Assembly: GCA_033961575.1 (NCBI GenBank)
Contig: CM066740.1
Span: forward strand, 88,643,117-88,707,116
Reading direction: 5' to 3'
DNA from: Aselliscus stoliczkanus
Lineage: Eukaryota > Chordata > Mammalia > Chiroptera > Hipposideridae
Length of the DNA stretch: 64,000 nucleotides
In this document: in pieces, positions 1-12,843 of the stretch
Layout: the number at the start of each line of letters is the position of its first letter
Numbering within the stretch: the first letter of the stretch is position 1
The notes under the pieces: generated by a model
Seen by the model: the letters and a program-made list of their open reading frames with translations, nothing else
What the model was told of the DNA's origin: nothing
Database searches by the model: none
Made by a program: the position numbers and the translations under genes

Positions 1-569
1 ACATACAGAGAGAGCATACCTCAAAACTCGATTTAGCTCGTTTACGAGGGAACCAACAGGATGACAAAGTGGTTGCAAGGCAAATACAAGAAAAGCATGT
101 CCATATAACCTATAAAAGAAAAGGAGACTAGAATAAAATTAAGCAAGGTTAAAAAAAAAAAAAAAAAAAAAGAACCCTCGTTAATACCGTACAGGATAAT
201 GCACTGTCAGCTTTAGGGTTATTTTCTCTAGTGAGCAAAAATCATTTGCATTGCCCTTGGGGCAACAGTGATTTTTATCTTATTTAGTTTCTTACATATT
301 AACTTCTGACTTTTGTTGTAAAATGTCTGCGCCCTATTTATCAGTAAATAGTAAGTTAAATAAAGTTACCTGTGCCGAAAGGTAGATGATCCTTAGGTTT
401 GTTAAGTAAGGTCCTGGCATAACAATAAAAATCACACCACTTTGTGTTAGATAACTTTTCTTTAATAGTAACCCTCTGAAATTTACCAGATATGAGAGTT
501 GTGATCATTTACAATAGAATTTGGTGACATATATTTTTTTAAAAATATGAAACAGTGAGAGTTTAGGAA

Positions 570-655
570 AAATAGCTTGCTGAAAATGACCCAACCAGTA
601 AAAGGAATTTAAGTGGCAACTCAAACTCAGCTCTGCCTGACTTAAAATCTGTAGT
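570..655 (-). repeat. MIR SINE fragment
   Basis: The top strand reads like the reverse complement of the MIR core: a 'cttgct..aaatgacccaaccagtaa' block followed by 'caactcaaactcagctctgcctga'. It is diverged and the ends are approximate. Confidence 0.5.
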
Positions 656-1014
656 GTGTTATTGAGGGCTAGTCTACTGCATCCATCAGAGAGAAACTTC
701 CTTTAGAGTTAAGGGTTGGGACCTGCTTTTCTTCTCCCAAGAGTATGTTTTCTTTTTCTTTCCGGTACACTGAGAAGTCCATACCAGGCTATAACTGCTT
801 TCCATGTTGATCACTAGGAAACTCAGAGTCAAATCCAGCATCTCACGCCCACATTCTGGTTGCAAGGTAGACAGTCTCAGCAACAAACTGGAAGTTGGTT
901 AAATTGGGGACCAGGCCCACATTGAAACATGGCTGCTGAGTCAGGCCCAGCACGTTAGGCTAAGTCTCTTTCAGTCACCTCAGCAAAAGTCAGGATTCAT
1001 CCTGACAGATTGTC

Positions 1015-1085
1015 CAACCTGAGGATGCCTGAGACTCACCTGGGGTGATTCATTAAAAATACAGATTCCCAGGGCTCATCCCCAC
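1015..1085. repeat. MER5-like hAT DNA transposon fragment
   Basis: The block 'gactcacctggggtgattc' followed by 'aaaaatacagattcccaggg' matches the internal part of MER5-type non-autonomous hAT elements. It abuts an L1 fragment. The ends are approximate. Confidence 0.5.
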
Positions 1086-1230
1086 AAAAAGACTTGTACA
1101 CAAATGTTCCCCATTACCAAAAACATGGAAACAACCCACATGTCCATCAACGGATGAACAGATAAACTATGATATATTCATAGACCGGACTCCCACAATA
1201 AACAAGAACAATAAAAGAAACAACAGAAAG
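1086..1230 (+). repeat. L1 (L1M-type) 3' fragment
   Basis: The text 'catggaaacaacccacatg' then 'tccatcaacggatgaaca' is the characteristic segment near the 3' end of old mammalian L1 elements, in sense orientation. It is a short, diverged, non-functional remnant. Confidence 0.6.
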
Positions 1231-2820
1231 GCACAAAGTACTGACACATCCATGACCTGGGTGAATCTCACAAGCATTATGCCTCCCTTTGGTCTGGCCT
1301 CTGTGACAACTGTTATGTGGTGGGTCAAGGAAACTGCCCTGCATACACTTGGGCCCCCCTCACCAAGCTGATTTAGCTGCTGCCACTGAGGGGTGTCCAA
1401 GCCACCAGCCCCACTGTGGCACGGTCCTCTGAGGAAACCATTTGGTAGCAGGTTGACGACACTGGACCCCTTCCACCCTGAGAAAGACAGAAATTCACCT
1501 TTCCTGGTATGACACGAAGCCCAGGTATGGATATTTCTTTCCAGCCCTCAGTACCTCAGGGTAGTGCTACTATTTAAGGAGTTAGATGGTTTGGGCCACT
1601 GAAATAAAATCTCTCATAACAAAGTGGAACCTAGGGATCCACTTTATAGCAAAAGAAGTGGAGCAATGGGCACATGACACTGAGATCCGCTGATACTGTC
1701 ACATGCCACACCACCAAGAAGCCACTGGCCCGGCAGAGCAGTGATAGCCTCTTAAAGATGCAGCTGAGGTACCAACTTGGAGATGATACCTGCAAGGATG
1801 GGCATCAGCCTCCATGCTGTGTTACCTACCCTAAATCAACAGCCTTATATGTTGCTATGTTCTGATAGGTAGAATATGTGGTTCTAGGAACCAAGAGATG
1901 CAAGTAGGAGTGGCCCCACTTATCCCTTAGTCACCCACCTGGGGAATTCATGCTTCCTGCCTGACAACTTGAAGCAATTTGTTTCTAGAGGTTCCTTGTT
2001 CCCAGAGGGGGTAACACTTCTACCTAGGAACTCAGTAAGAAGCCCATTGAACTTTAAGCCATGGCTGCTGCACAGTCACTTTAGAATCCTTGTGCCCAGA
2101 GACCAGCCGACAAGGAAAGGAGTTACCATATTGTCGGGGAAAATTGCCTCTGATCATCAGAAGGGAGGGAGGTCAGTCTGTTCTACACATATCTCTTCTA
2201 TGGCGGACACTCAGGTGATTCCCCTGGGATGTCTCTGATGCCCCGTGCTGAACTTTAAAGGTAAATGGACAAGTACAGTAGGCACAACCTGAAAAGGTAA
2301 CCCTTCAGGGATGAGGGTCACAATGCCTTACTGGACAAGCCCCTGGATCAGCAGCAGTGCTCACCCAGGGAGAGAAATTTAGAACGGGTAGCAGAAGAGG
2401 GGATGATGAGTTATCAGTTACAGCCTTGAGATTAACGAGAAGTAACATCAGGGGCAGTAGTTCATCCTACTGACTCTTGTAAGTTCTGCAGGAAATCAGA
2501 CCAACCAGAATGCTGGAGGAGCTGTTCCCAGATGGGATCAACTTCGGCTACAAGAAGTAAATGGAGCCGAGCAGCTCAAGAGGTGGACTGTAACGAATTC
2601 TGTGGCACTTGCTCAGTTTCCCTTTATAGAGCCGATGTATCTATCCTCCAGCTGCTGGAAAGACCAGCTGCTGAAAGCTTAGAGGTGTGTCCCTCGTTGG
2701 AAATTTCTCTCAGCCACAGAACACTGCCCTGCACAGGTAGCCAGCCTTCTCTTTCCAGGGGACAGCCCATGCCAAAAATGTGACTGGCTTGTAGCTATGA
2801 GTCTTTAAAAAACTGAAAAC

Positions 2821-2846
2821 TTCTCTCTCTCTCTCTCTCTTTTTTA
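2821..2846. repeat. (TC)n microsatellite with T-run
   Basis: About nine TC units are followed by a short T tract. It is a simple repeat with no neighbouring gene. Confidence 0.85.
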
Positions 2847-3856
2847 AATGAATTAAAAGAGCCCCTTTTTAGCTAGATTTCTGCATAGACACTCTTGGGA
2901 TTCAGCAAGGAAGTGAGCTTACTAATTATGGTAGAGCATGGTAGGGGAAGTGGTTGTCTGTCCCCCAGGCTTGCGTGGAAAGGCCACATGGGCGGATGCT
3001 TCCAGGTTTTTAAGACCCTCTCCGTCCCCTCTGCAGCTGCACCCCCTTTACCCCAGCGCCCCAGCCTTATTCCCCTGGCTTCTCACAAGATGCCCTGAGC
3101 TCCTCCCCGCCCCCTCCTCGTACCCAGATTCTGGCTGAGGGGTTTGATCCTGACCTCACTGATCTGATCTCTCTCCCTATCTCAGACCTTATCATTTCTT
3201 CCATTTGCAAAGTCAGAATCTCGGTTTGCTTGCTCCGTCTTTTCAAGCCTTTCTTCTTAGGGGTTAAATGTCAAGTGCCTACCTGGAGTGCAGAGTCCTT
3301 CCTTTCTCCCTGGAACAGGGTTCTAGGCGATATTGAGAGGAATAGAGCATAGCTCTCTGCTGTGGCCAGGCCTCTTTGCAAAGCGTGTGTGCCCTCCAGT
3401 TCCCACGGGGACGTGCCCCTGGTCTCAAGGTCATGGCACTCATAACCCAGTGTCTGACTGGGACGACCGACAGCATTAAAACTATCAAAGTGCCTTTTTC
3501 TTTTCCTGTAAGGGACTCTTGAGATTCAATCTACTGGCATAACACAGGAAACTGAAGAGCCCCAACCTCAGAGAGATAATTATTTAAAAGCTAGAACTCA
3601 TGCCATCTTTAGCATATGTTATGATTCCCTTATCTTTGAGTTAAGTAACTTAATTAGCTGGAATTCAATGAGCTTAATTGGTATATTAGAAACAGAAAAA
3701 TAATCACTAATATAATTGCTCAGAGATTAGATTGAAAGCCTACCTCTGCTCCTTTTGAACTGTAATTAATTTGTGTTTGTTGTGAAATATGAGTACATTT
3801 TGGGTCCATCAAAATACATTAGAGACCTGAAGATGGTTCTGTGGGTGCAGTTACAT

Positions 3857-3875
3857 ATGCCAGGGGGCGCTGTGG
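3857..3875 (+). promoter_or_regulatory. CTCF-like binding motif
   Basis: The text 'atgccagggggcgctgtgg' contains the full CAGGGGGCGCTG core of the vertebrate CTCF motif. The upstream CCAC part is degenerate. CpG-containing cores like this are uncommon in AT-rich DNA. The site lies about 28 kb upstream of the CUL1 island, so it could be an insulator or loop anchor. This is a motif match only; occupancy is unknown. Confidence 0.5.
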
Positions 3876-5577
3876 CCCAAGCTTTACATTTTACTCTTAA
3901 ATCGTCTGGTTTGGGGCAAAGCAATTTTGAATGGGATTAGCCGAGAATTTTTCTTAAACATAAAATGTTGTCTTTTAAGGGCTTTCTTTGCACAGATCCC
4001 ATTATTTCCTGTTTGTCTTTTATTCACAACTGTCCCATTTTTTTTCCCCTCTCTCATTCTACACTGTCTCTCTCTTTTTTTTTAAATATCTATATCCCTC
4101 TTATTTTAGTAGTCTCTCCTTTCATTTAGCCTTTCTGTAAATCCAGCGCTGAGGGCTAAAACTTTTCCTTTTTGAAATGACACAAATGCTAATTATTGTA
4201 GGGTAGGAAATACCCCAGAGCACACATGGACTGAAAGCAATACCAACCAATTTGCTCAGGGATTGCATTTTCAGGGCCCAAACTTGGAATGTGTGTCCTG
4301 ATCAGCATGGGGCACATGTGAGAGCAGCCAGGTAGTTTCTGGAATTGAGACCACACCATGAAATTGAGGACCCACCGTCTGTGTGGTGTGAACAGGGTCT
4401 CCAAGGCCCAGCCTCGGTGTGCTCAAGACAAACTCCCCACGTAGGCTGACGTGACGTCGCTTCTCTTCTTGGACCTCCATCTCCTCACGTTAGTGTCCCA
4501 GCTCTGGATTATATAATAAAAATACATGTGCCAGATCCACAAAGCCTATTAAATTGGTTTCCTCATTGGCTCACCGGCATCAATTGGCATATAACACCAT
4601 CATGAAATGTACAGTGAGTGTCTGTGGAGCCCAGAGCTAATATATATTAGGGGACAGCAGAGACAATAGGGGTGTACAGCAGCAGAGGAAAAGGCTAAAC
4701 TAGGTCAGGGGCCTAATCCCAAAACCACGAGTGAGGAAAGAAAGATAGCCCCAGGCCCTCACCCCGGGATGCCTCAGGGTATGAGCCCAGGCTCTTAATT
4801 GGACCGTCTGCTGTCTCTGCCTTTAGCTTGTCTCTGCCAAGAAAGGAACTATCCTTTCCTTTGATGGCTACTTTTCATTTTCACTGTGAATTCATGTAGT
4901 GATAGTGATTTCTACGGACCAATTGTAAAAAGTGTTCTCTTTTCTTTACAAACTCATAGGGTGACTGAGGTGTATTGTAAATATTCAGTAGTCACCTGGA
5001 TGACAAAATTCAATGTAAGTAGATAACGGACCTCGCCTTTAAATTCCCATTTAAAAACATAACCCTGCCACCCACTGACTCCCCAAGCCTGGATGACGCG
5101 AGTGGTTTCTTTCCAGAAGCCCAATAAACTCCTTATGGGTAGAGGGTGGAAGGGAAGTCCCCATCCGCCTGAATGTCCGGTGTCTAGTATCCCTTTCCTG
5201 ACTCACTGTACGTGGAACAATAAAATCGTCATGTGAGTGAGGGTTACGTAGTACTCTGCTTGTAGTTCCTCTAAGGGACTTGCCACTTTTGATTCCTGAT
5301 CCATCACACCCTGAGCATGTGATGATGTTCCTTGGAGCCTCTGAGTTTTGTTCATGCTGTGCCCTCTACCCACTGTTAATCTGCTTTGCATTTTCACTGT
5401 GCATTTTCCTCTGTTAGATGCATTTTCCTCTGTTCCTGGACCCCCCAGCCTCCAAACTCTACCTAGTTCCCCACTGGTAGACCTATTTTCCCGAAACGTA
5501 AGTCTCACTATTTGATTCAACTCTTTAGGAAGTTTCCATGGGGTCCCGTGGCTTCCAAAACAAGAAAAAAGTAATCC

Positions 5578-5820
5578 TATATTAGTCTGCCTGGGCTGCC
5601 ATGACGAAGTGGCACAGAATGTTTGACTTCAACCACAGAAATTAATTTGCCGCTTCTTATAAGGACACCAGACGTATTGGATTAGGACCTACCCTAATGA
5701 CCTCATTTTAACTTAATCACATCTTCATAGACCCTCTCTCCAAATACCGTCACATTCTGAGCTATTGGGAGTTAGGTCTTCAACGTATGAATCTGGGGCA
5801 GACACAGTCAGCCCATAACA
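5578..5820 (-). mobile_element. MLT1-type solo LTR (MaLR), internally deleted
   Basis: Read on the minus strand it begins TGTTATGGGCTGA and ends near ACTAATA. It passes through the MLT1 blocks 'gttgaagacctaactcccaa', 'gaggtcattagggtaggtcc' and 'ggtgtccttataagaag', and is missing the middle of the LTR. It is an ancient non-coding LTR of the ERVL-MaLR group with no retroviral genes attached. Confidence 0.75.
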
Positions 5821-6920
5821 ATTCCTCATTCAGATGTCTTTATCAGGCTCCAAGTCAGCATTTTCAGCTCTGTTCACCTGGTCTCCCACCCCCAGTCACA
5901 TACTAAGGTCCAGCACATAGTCTCGAAAGCTCCTATATCTCCCGTCCCAAACCATTGCCCCTTCCTACTCCCATCTCTTATCTCTATCCAGCAGAAGTTT
6001 TCCCATCCCTCCAAGTCCTTCACAAACTCTCCTGTTTCCTTAAAGGGAAGTGCTCTGTCGCTCCTCCTGAGTGGGCATCAGCTGCTTTATCCACCCCCAT
6101 CCCTGCATTCCTTCAGCTCCCCCTTTCTTAGGAGACCAGCTTCTCTCCCATTCCACTAGGTCTAGCAGACCTTCCAGGTAGAGAATTCCTGGCCCCAGGT
6201 GTGGTTATGGGACCGAACCAATCAGATCTACCTCCCAGGATTTTCTCCAGACAGGAGGTGGATGGAGCGGCATCACTCGATCGCAGCACACCTAATGTTC
6301 TTGAGTTCCTCCTGCTGCGTCTGCCATGGCTGCCTGGCAGGTCCCCGGCCTTCTCCAAACATCTGTTAAGCTCTTTCTTTGCCACTCAGCCAGCTACCCA
6401 GAATCCTTCCAGTACACCCATTGTTGGCCTTTCTTAAGTCAGCCAGTGTTCATTTCTTTCACATGCAACCAAATATCTCTACTGATATACTCTGAACTCC
6501 AGAGCACAACGTTTGCATCCTCTCTCTGCTGTCTGTGAAATAGCATCCATGGTTTCCCCGCATTTCTTTGTCTCCCTTGCTCTTCACATTCCAGCAGCCA
6601 TGGCCTTAGTGGGGTGTGATGGAGCAGAAAAGAGAGAGGAAAAGAAGTTTCCTAGTGTGACAGAAATAAATGGCTCACAGCATAGACAAAAAGATTTGGA
6701 AACAAACATTACTTGTAAGACTTTGATTCCCCTAGCCTAGCCAACCCCAGCCACCCAGTCCTCCCAGATCAGAGAATTCCCAAGGCTAGAAGTGAGAAGG
6801 AAAGATGGAGCGCAGGCGTGGAGAGCCACATGTCCATTGGTCCTGGAGGGAAGAGGCATTTTAGCCTGTGACCTACAGGGGACCTTGCAGAGGTGAGACC
6901 CCATGAAGAAGATTAGTGTG

Positions 6921-7286
6921 TGTCTTAGTTTGTTTGGGGTGCTATTACCAAATACCACAGACTGGGTAGCATATAAACAACAGAAACTTACTGCTAATAG
7001 TACTGGAGGCTAAGAAGTCAAGATGAAAGTGCCGGCAGATTAGGTGTCTGGCGAGGGTGCAATTTCCTGGTTCACAGACAGCATCTTTACACCATGTCCT
7101 CACAGGGTCGAAGGGGTGAGGGATCTCTCTGGGGTCTCTTTCATAAGGGCGCTAATCTTATTCATGAAGGTTCCTCCCTCCTGACTGAATCACTTCCCAA
7201 AAGCCCCATTTCCTAATGGCATCACTTTGGAAGTTAGGATTTCAACATATGAATTTTGGGGGGAACCAAACATTCAGACCATGGCA
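6921..7286 (-). mobile_element. MLT1-type solo LTR with intact 5-bp target duplication
   Basis: On the minus strand it runs from TGCCATGGTCTGAATG to AAACTAAGACA. It contains 'attcatatgttgaaatccta', 'ggcttttgggaagtgatt' and 'tttctgttgtttatatgc', all typical of MaLR LTRs. It is flanked by GTGTG at 6,916-6,920 and again at 7,287-7,291, the 5-bp duplication expected of this class. It is near full length, and the internal region was lost by LTR-LTR recombination. Non-coding. Confidence 0.8.
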
Positions 7287-8079
7287 GTGTGCTTAAGCAT
7301 GCTGAGAAGAGGAACAGCAGTTACCATGCAACGCAGAAAGGCCTCAAAGTAGCAAGACAATCAAAAAATCCTTAAGAAACCATGCAGAGCAAATGAGTAT
7401 GTCCCCTGGCTGCCTGCATGAACTGGTGATGGAGAACCCTGAGACAGTGAATAAGTCAGCAGGTAGTGCTGACATGATATTGAGGAACATAAAGGCACCC
7501 CCTCCTGATGCCTTAGGATTAGATAAGTCCTGAGAATTAGCCATGACCCCCAAAATGGTGGGCACCCCCACTGAGTTTATTCCAACCTAGTTAAAAGTAG
7601 ACTGAAAACAGAAATTGAGTTGTTAAAGAGAAGTACAGAAATTGTTCTTTCTTTTTCCTAAGTTGAATGCTAAGATTTATACCCCCGAAATACTTGTTTG
7701 TATAGTCTTATCCTTCCTGCTAGATGATCACAGAGCAAGGGCTGTAGCCTTCTTATCTTTGCTGTCTCGGTGATTTATGCAAAGCTGACTCTCAGTAAAT
7801 ATGTTTTTAAGTTCAATTGAATTGAATCAGATACAGATTGGGACATGTACAACAGGGTTGGATGACCAATGGCAATGAAACAATTATCTTGATTTATAGG
7901 AAGGACCCTGGATATTTTTCATATTTTCATGAGAAATGAAAGCATTGCATCAGTGGTCTGTCTGGCAACATTAATGGAATTTGCTTCTCCCTCATAGTGA
8001 AGGTTGTCTGACCCCAGTGATTAGAAGGAGTTGGCAGTGTCTCTCTCTCATGGTCAGAAAGTGCTCGCAGTCTTGCAAA

Positions 8080-8240
8080 ACTGAACCACAGAATTGTGGA
8101 ACTGGAAGAGATGTTAACCAAATGAGCCAACACCCTCACTTATAAGGGGGAGGGGGGAACAAAAACTGAAGCCCAGAGGTATGTGGCAATTTACCCAAAG
8201 TAACAGTCAATGAGAGTCGCAGCCAGAATCTGCCCCTGTG
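8080..8240. repeat. Ancient dispersed repeat, family not assigned
   Basis: The order 'cagaattgtggaactggaag', then 'actgaagcccagagg', then 'gcagccagaatctg' recurs at 15,000-15,110 ('cagaacttaggagagtggaa', 'actgaggcccag'). This layout is shared by an old mammalian repeat class that I recognise but cannot name securely. Confidence 0.4.
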
Positions 8241-8899
8241 TCTCCCCATTTCCCCATTGCCCGAGGACCATGACCTGCCCCTTCAACCAATCTCTTGCAG
8301 ACCCTCAACTCTCTTGCTATATTCTCTTCATTGTCAACCCTCCTAATCACCCAGATAAACCTCAGCTTGGATCAAGCCAAGGCCTCTGAGCTCTTTGGGC
8401 ACTTGGGCAGCTGAGCTCTGCTTGAGACTATCAGGCCACCTACAGGCTGGTGCCATCATAAATTCATGAAGGCCACCCTTGGTTGGGCCCTCAATGCTGC
8501 CAGCAATCCGTGCATCCTTCCCTGCTGCGCTCCCACATTCTCCACTCTAGTTATTTCACCATTTTTCTACTTTCCTCCAACTTCTGACTCGGCTATACTC
8601 ACTCCTGCTGAACTAAATTCCTCTCATGGGAAAGCCCTGACCTCCCACCACCAAACCTACGCATACACCTGCGTCACACCCTGTTAGTCCCCCTGCCCTC
8701 CAAAGTCAACCCTCCCCGCTGTGCCCTGCATTCCACCTACTCACAAAGAACCCACTCGCGGCTTTGTCCCCCCCTGCTCCATCTTTCACTTCTCCTGGAC
8801 TACTTCCTTATCCTCAGCACAGGAGTAGGTGTACACAGGTGGTTCCCATATTTAAAAATCAAACGAACTTCCTCAGCTCCTTGTCCCCATGTCCTCTCC

Positions 8900-10410
8900 C
8901 CAGAACCACCTCACTTCTCCCTTTCTCGAATTATATGCACTCACTGTCTTCATTTCCTTCCAGAGTCTGGCTGTTGCCTCTGATCGACTACGATGGTTCT
9001 CACAAGGGACCCCATCTCCGTTAAGTCCAGCGGAGCTCCTGCTGGGCAGCACTGATCCTGCTCAGCAGTCTCCCCTTTCTGTAAACATCCTCTTGATTTC
9101 TGTGATGACACATTCCACTGATTTTCTCAGACTTCTCTACTCATATCCTGGCAGTCTCTTTGTCAAGCTCTAGTGTCTGTGTCTATTACTTCTACGTTAG
9201 AGACTCTTGGGGGTACCAGGCTGTCTTCTCTGGTCACCCTAAATGCTGTCGCTAGGTACTTGCATCTACTTCCTTGACTCCAATTACAGTGTAGGTTGAG
9301 GACCCCCAAATCTGTAATTGCTGGTCCAGACCTGAACCTGAGCACCAAATCCGTAATTCAACTGAACATCTGCCCGTGGCTTTTCCAGCTCAGCATGTTG
9401 AAGCCAGGCTCCTTAGCCCCACCTCCCCCTACCACCTCCCTGCTCCTCCCAGGGAAAGGCAGTACCATCCACCCAGTCTTCATCCTGAATTCCTCCTCCC
9501 TCGTGGCTCCCAAATTCAGTCACCGAAGTCTGCTCTCTCCATGTTCTTCAAATCACCCCCTCTTGACAGAAAACTTTAGGGACGTGGTTAAACATGCTGC
9601 CAGATGAAGTGGGTTCAAATCCCGGCTCTATCACTTGGTTATGCAAATAACTTAACCTCACTATCGTTTCTTCATTTATAAAATGTGGGTGGTGAAGCTT
9701 TTCTTTGTGGGGATGCTATGAGGATGAAACGAGATGGCGCAGGCAAGCACTTGGAAGAGAATTTGGCACTGGGTAGCTCCTGGCTCTCATCGCGGTCCTC
9801 ACTGCCACTCCCCAGCGCCAGCCATGTCCCCACTGACCCTTCCCTGGATTACCCTGACCCACTTCCTATCTAGGATCTTGTCCCTCCTCTAACTGCCATC
9901 CAAAGGATCTTGTGAAACCAAATTTGATCAGGTCACTTCCCTACTCAGAACTTCACAGTAGCTTCCCATTGCTCTTAAAATAAAATTTGAATTTCAGAAC
10001 ATGATTTGCAAGGTCCCTGGTGCTCTGGCCTTCCTTCTCTCCACCTCAAACTCTCACCCGTGTTGGTTGGTCCGGCTCCTTTTAATCCTTCAGGTCTCAG
10101 TTTAACATCACTTGCTCTAGGCAGATGGGCTTCCTCCTCCCAAGCCTAAGAACTCCCATTCTCTCTTTGTTCATGAAACTCCCCATTGGGCTTCTGATTG
10201 CATATCCATCTGTTTCTTGCGACAGATTTATATGAGTTCTGCTCTCTTTTACATTTTTTGCTTTATTTATTTTTTGAATTGCCCCCACACTAGATTATGA
10301 TGTCTTTCGGGACAGGGACTTCATTTGGTTCACTGCGGGATCATAAGAACCCAGAAGACTGTCTGGCATGTAGAACGTGTTCAATAAATATTTGTTGAAT
10401 AAATTAAATG
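8900..10410 (+). repeat. L2 LINE, ORF2 end and 3'UTR, sense, interrupted by a MIR
   Basis: From about 9,290 the text follows the L2 ORF2 and 3' region: 'caaatctgtaattgctggtc', 'gatcaggtcacttccctact', 'agcttcccattgctctta', 'gacagggacttcattt'. It ends in the classic 'caataaatatttgttgaata' terminus near 10,400. A MIR sits inside at about 9,590-9,795. The part before 9,290 is pyrimidine-rich and may be L2 as well, with less support. All frames are broken. Ancient and inactive. Confidence 0.75.
9590..9795 (+). repeat. MIR SINE, sense
   Basis: It contains 'gggttcaaatcccggctcta', 'cacttggttatgcaaataac' and 'ttcatttataaaatgtggg', in the order of the MIR consensus. It lies inside the L2 element at 8,900-10,410. 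Confidence 0.8.
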
Positions 10411-11139
10411 ATCTTAGGCTATCGTTTTCTCAACACAGTTGTCAGTGTTTTAGGCAGCAGAAAACATTGCAATGCATTTTGGAAACTGAACACCCACCAC
10501 CTCTTCTTAAAATAATATAATCTGTTCTTGTTCAGAGGCATCTCACCTTGAGAAACCTTGTGTCATCTCCTCAGATGACTCCTATCATCTCTACCGTACT
10601 CCATCTTCTCTACCGTAATACATCTTCATGGAATTGGCTCCAGAGACCCTTAACCTTGAAGAAACCTTAGTTCCTCTTTCTTATGGAAAGATTTTTACAT
10701 TAGAAAAGCCTATGGGCTGCTTTAACATGAAATAATGACCTTAATTACATTTGACAGCCCTTTCTACTTAAAATTATTTATGAGATTCAAGTGAGTAGTT
10801 AGTAAATTAATGACAGATTTAACTTTAAATGGTCCTTCCCTCCTAATGCTTTTGCTATAATGACTTGCAATATGAGGCGGCCTTTGTTGATTTTAGGAAG
10901 TGGAAAAAAGAAAGTTCCTTTCATTTTAGAATGTTCTTTTAAAATATCTTTCCTTAGGCTAAAACAGATGAGACTCAAAAAGGCCATGTGTCACTAATTA
11001 TTAGGGTTAAGCATTTATTCTTTTCATATTAATGTTTGGGCATTTTTTGGTCACCCAATTCTGTTCTGTCTTATTCCCTTCCTCTCTTGTCTCTTCCATC
11101 CCTCTTCTTGAGGGAAAAAAAAAAAGGGAAGAATAAGAA

Positions 11140-11285
11140 AAAGTATATAATATATACATATATACATACATGGAGGGAGAAGTATCTCACAATACGTATA
11201 TTCTATGGAAAAAGAAGTGTCTGCATATATGCATATATATTCTATTAATATTAATATATATATGACAGGCATGTGCTTGTATGTA

Positions 11286-11317
<32 letters not shown>

Positions 11318-11665
11318 CATAAATACTGAGTATGTTCCAACATGTATGTTAATTAATTTCCAAAGTCATCTTCACAAGTTGGTAAAATTTCTATAGTTGT
11401 CTATGACTACATGGATGTGTATGTATGTATACACACATGCATGCATATTATATATGCAATATATGTATTACATAATATATGCATGTAATATGTGTATATA
11501 TATAAATAACATATATATTAATGTGTCCTGTATGCGTGAATACATATATACATACATATACACATATATATTACATGTATATATGCATAATGTATGTATA
11601 CATTTTATATGTATATTATGTAGCCATAATATGAATATATATCCATATGTTCATATGAATCTATG
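11140..11665. repeat. Long TA/TG/CA-rich variable microsatellite tract
   Basis: About 520 bp consist almost wholly of ATAT, GTATGTAT and CACATATA motifs, including a pure TA block at 11,296-11,317. Several short palindromes of the form ATATGCATAT occur. Open frames that appear here on both strands (runs of Tyr, Ile and His) are artefacts of the repeat. Confidence 0.85.
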
Positions 11666-11830
11666 GAAATTTTACCCATTTATGAAGATGACTCTAGAAA
11701 TTAATAAACATGTTAGGCTGTACAAGTATTTACATCCTTTACAAAACTACACCACCATTCATATTTATATTAGTTTGAATTTTTCATGCTTAGTAATCAC
11801 CAACCTTTGGGGAAATATTGGTAACCTTTT

Positions 11831-11939
11831 TTTTTTTTTTTTTTGAGGGCAGTGTCACTGGCCCTCCTATGTGGAACCCGAACCCGGGCCGCCGGCGTCC
11901 CAAGCCAGCACTTAACCACCGTGCCACTCGGTGGGCCCA
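11831..11939 (-). mobile_element. tRNA-headed SINE, short form
   Basis: On the minus strand this is a head with A-box- and B-box-like blocks, then GCCAGTGACACTGCCCTC and an A-tail (read as T-run on top). Perfect 14-bp target duplications, attggtaacctttt, flank it at 11,817-11,830 and 11,940-11,953. The perfect duplication indicates a fairly young insertion. Confidence 0.9.
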
Positions 11940-12411
11940 ATTGGTAACCTTTTAATTTGGTCTAAATTTGACACATTTTCTTTTTCCCAAAGCTGTCATA
12001 TTAAGCTAAAGTAAAGTAAATGCACTGTAGATTTGGGGAAATTCCTTGAAACCACCTAAAAAACCTAGGGACACTTGAGAATGTTACAAAGATAGGCCAG
12101 ACGTCCTAGTGGCAGCCATCTTGTGCTTCGCACATTGTAAACTGTCCACTTGTCCCAGGCAGGTCTCTGGGCAGCCACCATGCTGTATCTTTGTCCCAGA
12201 AAACAGGCGGCCTTTTCAGAAGCAGGTAGGGCCCTCCTTATTGATTCCTGTGGCAAGAAGCAATAGAAAAGTCAGACAGCTTGCCCTCCCACTTCCTGAT
12301 GCCTGAGGCAGCTTCCTCCAGGCCCCGGGCTCCCTCTGCTGCCTTCCCACTGCGAGTCCAGCTCTCCAGGAGGAGGGTGAGACTGGGACAGTCAAGGGTT
12401 TCTGTGAACCA

Positions 12412-12545
12412 GGAGACCTGAGTTCCTACCGAGTTTTGTTATTAATTAGCTGTGTGATTCAGGGCACAGCACTTTCCTTCTCTGAACCTCTATCAACCAA
12501 GGGATTTGGACTCAATTATCTCTCAAGTTCATTTTAGCTCTACTG
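12412..12545 (+). repeat. MIR SINE fragment, sense
   Basis: It contains 'gacctgagttcctaccgagt', 'attagctgtgtgattcaggg' and 'tctctgaacctctatcaa', following the MIR core. It is diverged. Confidence 0.7.
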
Positions 12546-12843
12546 GTCTATAACTTTCTAAGTTGCCATTTATAAATGTGGAAAGGCAACTGTCGTGTTA
12601 GTCCCCAATCTATGTAGTAAAAACATTTAACCAGTTTAATTCAAGTGAAGTATCTTTGGTACTGAATACAAAATTAGGAGTTTGGGGGATGCTAACAGTG
12701 GGTTTAACCGTAGTCAGTCACGTGAAAAGGGCAGACCCTGGAGCTTCCTATCCCTCTACTAACGAGATCTTACATGGAGCAAAAGGAAAGAGGAGGGCAG
12801 TTTGCAGAATCCTTTACCTCACTTTAAGAGTTTGAAAACAGGG

